A stretch of DNA of 64,000 nucleotides from Brachypterus glaber (taxonomy: Eukaryota > Arthropoda > Insecta > Coleoptera > Kateretidae), in NCBI GenBank assembly GCA_958510825.1, contig OY294049.1, positions 34,314,774 through 34,378,773 of the forward strand, read 5' to 3'. Position 1 is the stretch's first letter; every line of letters begins with the position of its first letter. Shown in pieces: positions 61,155 through 64,000 of the stretch. Both the position numbers and the translations under genes were made by a program. Below the pieces are notes generated by a model. It did not search any database, was not told where the DNA came from, and saw nothing but the letters and a program-made list of their open reading frames with translations.

Positions 61155-61582
61155 CGGGTCGGATCGAAGTAGCTATTACCGGGGGCATGCAAAAATTAGA
61201 ATTTTAAAAACTCTTTTTTCAAATAAATAGACAGTTTAAACTATTGTTCACCAAGCGGAATGTCATGTCGACGCTGTTAATACTCAGTGACTTGGTCCAT
61301 GACTCATGGATAAGGACTTAATTTTTTTTGAAAATTGTTTCTCTTTTCAAAAAAATGAATAGTTAATACAAAAATATTGTTTTTTTTTTATAATTATTCG
61401 TATTTTGAAAAGGGAAACAATTTTCAAACAAAAATTGATGTCACTGAGTATTAACAGCGTCGACATGACATTCCGCTTGGTAAACTATAGTTTAAAGTGT
61501 CTATTTACTTGAAAAAAAGAGTTTTTTAAAATTCTAATTTTTACTTGCCCCCGGTAACGGCTACTCCGATCCGACCCGTGGT
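61155..61582. mobile_element. foldback family D copy 2, full length
   Basis: Ends CGGGTCGGATCGAAGTAGC and GCTACTCCGATCCGACCCG; arms of about 180 bases run through CCGGGGGCA, ACCAAGCGGAATGTCATGTC and TGTTAATACTCAGTGA. The partner copy is at 22966-23330. Confidence 0.75.
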
Positions 61583-62671
61583 TATTATTGTAAGTATTAG
61601 GTAAATTTTAATAATTTAACATTATTTTTATAAAGCAAAAAATTAACTCCGCGTTGGTGTTCATTTATATCTTGTTTTATGGTTAGAATAAACTATCTAC
61701 TAAACTAAATATCAAAAATTATCAAAAGAACAATGGATAAGAAAAATAATACTGAAAGTAATTTTTAAACCACTAATTATAGCTGCTTGATCCAATTTTT
61801 ACTCAAATTCTATGCGGAGTTTATTGGTAATTTTTATTTTTATAAAAAAATATATATTTTTATTTTGAATTAACGCCACGGAATTATCAATTGTTTTTAC
61901 GCATAGCAATATTTTATTTTATCTATTTTGTTTCTTTTTTTTAAGTTAAAATTTAAAACGGATAAATATCAACGAACTAATAACTTCTATCTAGAATACG
62001 CGTACCGTTAATATAAAGTATCGCCAACATCTCGGTTTGTTTGTAAACAAGTAGTAGGTATATTCAGGCCTGAACAATAACAGTTACCAGTAACTATTAT
62101 TGTTGTCTCTGTTAGAACAAAGCTGTGCGAGTAAGACAGACAAATGTATATGTTGGCTACGTTTTTGTCAGTTTTTACAAATGAAATGCCTATTCTAGAG
62201 AGAAGAGTTATTAGTTCGTTGATAAATATTTATAAAAGCGGTCAAGTTACTTAATAAAGCAGTATGGTGAAGAAAAGGGGATAAAAAATTGTAAAAAATC
62301 ATAATTTCTGGATTATTTTAAAAAGTAATTATAAAAAATACAAAATTTTAAAGGATTTACAAAAGGACCTTGCTATTGTCCTGGATTTCATGGGATATAA
62401 GGGCAATAAAACATGACGTAACACTCGTTAAGATCCCAGGGATTATTAACTGTTGGTGTATCAAAGGACTGTAGAGTGAGATAGCGCAAATGGAACCGAT
62501 GTGAAATAAACTTCGAAGAAATCCATGTGCAGTACACCTAAAAAAATAACATTATTATATTACTATTAAATTATTATTACTCTAGTTAAGGGGCGTCCAT
62601 TAATTACTTATTAAATTAAAAATTCTAAGTTTTCCTTCTCTTTATATATACAACTGTTTAATCTTTGCCTA
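61583..62671. other. intergenic or SV2-like intron, nothing recognised
   Basis: AT-rich; 61640-61830 carries the degenerate repeat also seen near 6672 and 45085. The next exon of the SV2-like gene was looked for here and not found. Confidence 0.4.
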
Positions 62672-63119
62672 CCGCACCCGAAATGACTCTGAAACCTCCA
62701 AGGGCAAGGACATACAAGTTCATGATACCCGCATAAAAAATGATATTCGGCCACAGTTCTATCGACTTTGATCGCAAAATGGTCCTAACTTTCTTTCATT
62801 TAAATTTTTTAATAAACTCCCCATAAGAGTTCGCAGTCTTCCGGAGAAAAAAATCAAAGAATGTATTAAAGATCTTTTAATTTCCAGAGCATTCTATTCT
62901 GTAAATGATTTTTTAAAACTAAACCTTACTGTTTCAGACTTTAAAATCATGAATCCCAGTAATTAATTATTAATATACTATGTCTGCTTTCCTTGAAAGG
63001 CTTGTTATTTATTTATTATATATAAGTTTTATAAGTTATATAAGTTTTTACAGTATTATGACTTATGTCATAAATTATTGTGTAATTTGTTAGGCATCAA
63101 TAAAGATTGATTGATTGAT
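62672..63119 (+). mobile_element. LINE 3' end relic with (ATTG)n tail
   Basis: One plus-strand frame reads KGKDIQVHDTRIKNDIRPQ, has a TGA at 62769-62771, then continues FFNKLPIRVRSLPEKKIKE and RAFYSVNDFL to TAA at 62963-62965. The N-K-L-P and A-F-Y-S-V-x-x-F pattern is typical of the extreme C-terminus of non-LTR retrotransposon ORF2. A short 3' UTR ends with ATTGATTGATTGAT at 63104, a microsatellite tail typical of I/CR1-like LINEs. It lies in the presumed next intron of the SV2-like gene, same coordinates but opposite strand. Confidence 0.75.
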
Positions 63120-63278
63120 ATGTTGAGCCATACGCTGCTCACAAATAACAAAAGATGTAGGTTTTAGAATTATTTTTTGATTTTTTATTATTAAAAAAAA
63201 CTTTTTATCTAACTCTAACTTAAAAAAAAAATAATTATTTGATTCTAAAATACATAAACTAAACATGTATAAACCTAC

Positions 63279-63477
63279 CTCAGATGACATGGATAGGCCT
63301 CAACGACAGACAGTGTCGCTGGTAAAATGGCACAAGTCAGTCCTAATTTCATTCCAATAAAAACTACAGTCGCAAAAGGGGACTTCAACAAGAAAAACAT
63401 CATAACAGAACTACAAGCTGTCAGTATAGAAAAAGCTAAAATGACCCTGCTTCGCCTTGTAGACTCCAAAACCAACC
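63279..63477 (-). CDS. SV2-like exon B (transmembrane pair)
   Basis: A 199-nt exon with GGTTGG after TTACAG and CATCTGAG/GTAGGT at its end. It encodes STRRSR (cytoplasmic turn) and two hydrophobic helices, ILAFSILTACSSVMMFFLL and TVVFIGMKLGLTCAILPA, then VEAYPCHLR. Confidence 0.8.
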
Positions 63478-63978
63478 CTGTAACAATTAATTGTTGAAAT
63501 CATAAAAATCTACCCTCCTAAAGAAGAACGCGGCATGTACCCCGACACATACGCTTTTCGAGGTTAGCATTATTTTACTACGGAGAATAACGGTACCAAT
63601 CCTAAGGAAATCTACGGTAAGTACACCGAAGAAGTTACTTGCCGCGTTCTTTTTATGTAAAAGTTTGGCATGGATATTAATTTTTTAATGTAATAAACGA
63701 AATAATATCTAAACTAACTTTATTTATTTGGTTTGGATTTGGTATTTAAAAAATCTGTTAATACCTAGTACTGTTTTTTATTTTTTTATTTGTATTTACC
63801 TGTAAAAATTAAGGCCGGCATTGCGCATATTGACCAGCCGATGATTGCGTTGTATTGATCATCCATGAAGATGTTGTAGTCGAAATCGACGAAACAGTCT
63901 GATATCAAAGAGATAAAAGTGTTATTTTCCATGAAACAGTTTGTAAAATGATAGTCGTTCATGTCTGTATCGATAAAT
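63279..63978 (-). CDS. SV2-like major facilitator transporter, two exons, partial
   Basis: Two minus-strand exons, 63978-63800 and 63477-63279, splice in frame (phase 1) through an ACAG/GTAAAT donor and a TTACAG acceptor. The joined product runs FIDTDMNDYHFTNCFMENN, CFVDFDYNIFMDDQYNAII, ALIFTGLVLESTRRSRVIL, then two membrane helices ending VEAYPCHLR. The order is a luminal F/D/N/C-rich loop with stacked beta-type repeats, then a helix, a cytoplasmic RRSR turn and two helices. This matches the C-terminal half of synaptic vesicle glycoprotein 2 and insect SV2-like MFS carriers, where the equivalent end reads VELYPTDLR. The substrate is unknown. N-terminal exons lie beyond base 64000 and the next 3' exon was not located. 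Confidence 0.82.
63800..63978 (-). CDS. SV2-like exon A (luminal loop and following helix)
   Basis: Acceptor TTTTTTTTTCAG, exon of 179 nt entering in phase 2 and leaving in phase 1 at ACAG/GTAAAT. Its first part repeats an F-I-D / F-x-N-C / F-x-x-N-T pattern like the pentapeptide-style luminal loop of SV2. It ends with the hydrophobic AIIGWSICAMPALIFT. Confidence 0.8.
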
Positions 63979-64000
63979 CTGAAAAAAAAAACTTATGTAG

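Overview
This window comes from an AT-rich insect genome. The organism is most likely a beetle or another insect outside Drosophila. The evidence is a complete even-skipped (eve) gene with insect-type N- and C-termini, an intact multi-exon HAP2/GCS1 gamete-fusion gene (to my knowledge kept in beetles and bees but missing from Drosophila), short AT-rich introns with GT/AG borders, and a dense load of small inverted-repeat DNA elements. Nothing bacterial or plasmid-like is visible.

Three protein-coding loci are supported. (1) eve is on the minus strand with three exons: 18701-18551, 17561-17350 and 15652-15122. It encodes 297 aa, with the homeodomain split by an intron between positions 46 and 47 and a Groucho-type [10 protein letters not shown]-terminus. 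A 200-N assembly gap (14888-15087) lies just past its stop codon. (2) HAP2/GCS1 is on the plus strand with four exons: 41064-41324, 42520-43111, 44152-44554 and 45274-46519. It joins in frame to 833 aa with a signal peptide, the RGGQSC-to-SDLWYSVY core block and a C-terminal membrane anchor. (3) Two exons of a minus-strand SV2-like major-facilitator transporter (63978-63800 and 63477-63279) sit at the right edge. Its N-terminal part lies beyond the window and I did not find its next exon inside it. The three genes have no obvious functional link: a segmentation and neural transcription factor, a germline membrane fusogen and a vesicle-type transporter.

The rest, roughly nine tenths of the window, is intergenic or intronic and filled with transposon debris. 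It includes a tRNA-derived SINE family (two full copies and one 3' fragment) and a 5'-truncated LINE with a 13-bp target-site duplication, cut at its catalytic ADD codons. There is also a second LINE 3' end with an ATTG tail and a decayed mariner transposase. Non-autonomous elements carry recognisable hallmarks: piggyBac-like (TTAA, CCCT ends), Kolobok-like (TTAA plus a coding relic), Tc1/mariner-like (TA), and a hAT-like element (8-bp duplication) whose inside is an array of GATTGT words. More than fifteen further foldback palindromes, several nested in one another, make up much of the remainder.

Region by region: 1-13 kb is repeats and nested elements; 13.5-14.7 kb is a nested foldback; 15.1-19 kb is eve with its promoter; 19-40 kb is a repeat-rich desert; 40.4 kb is a SINE; 41-46.6 kb is HAP2; 46.7-63.2 kb is repeats, SINE, LINEs and the mariner fossil; 63.3-64 kb is the SV2-like exons. 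Element boundaries were read by eye from inverted or direct repeats and may be off by some bases.
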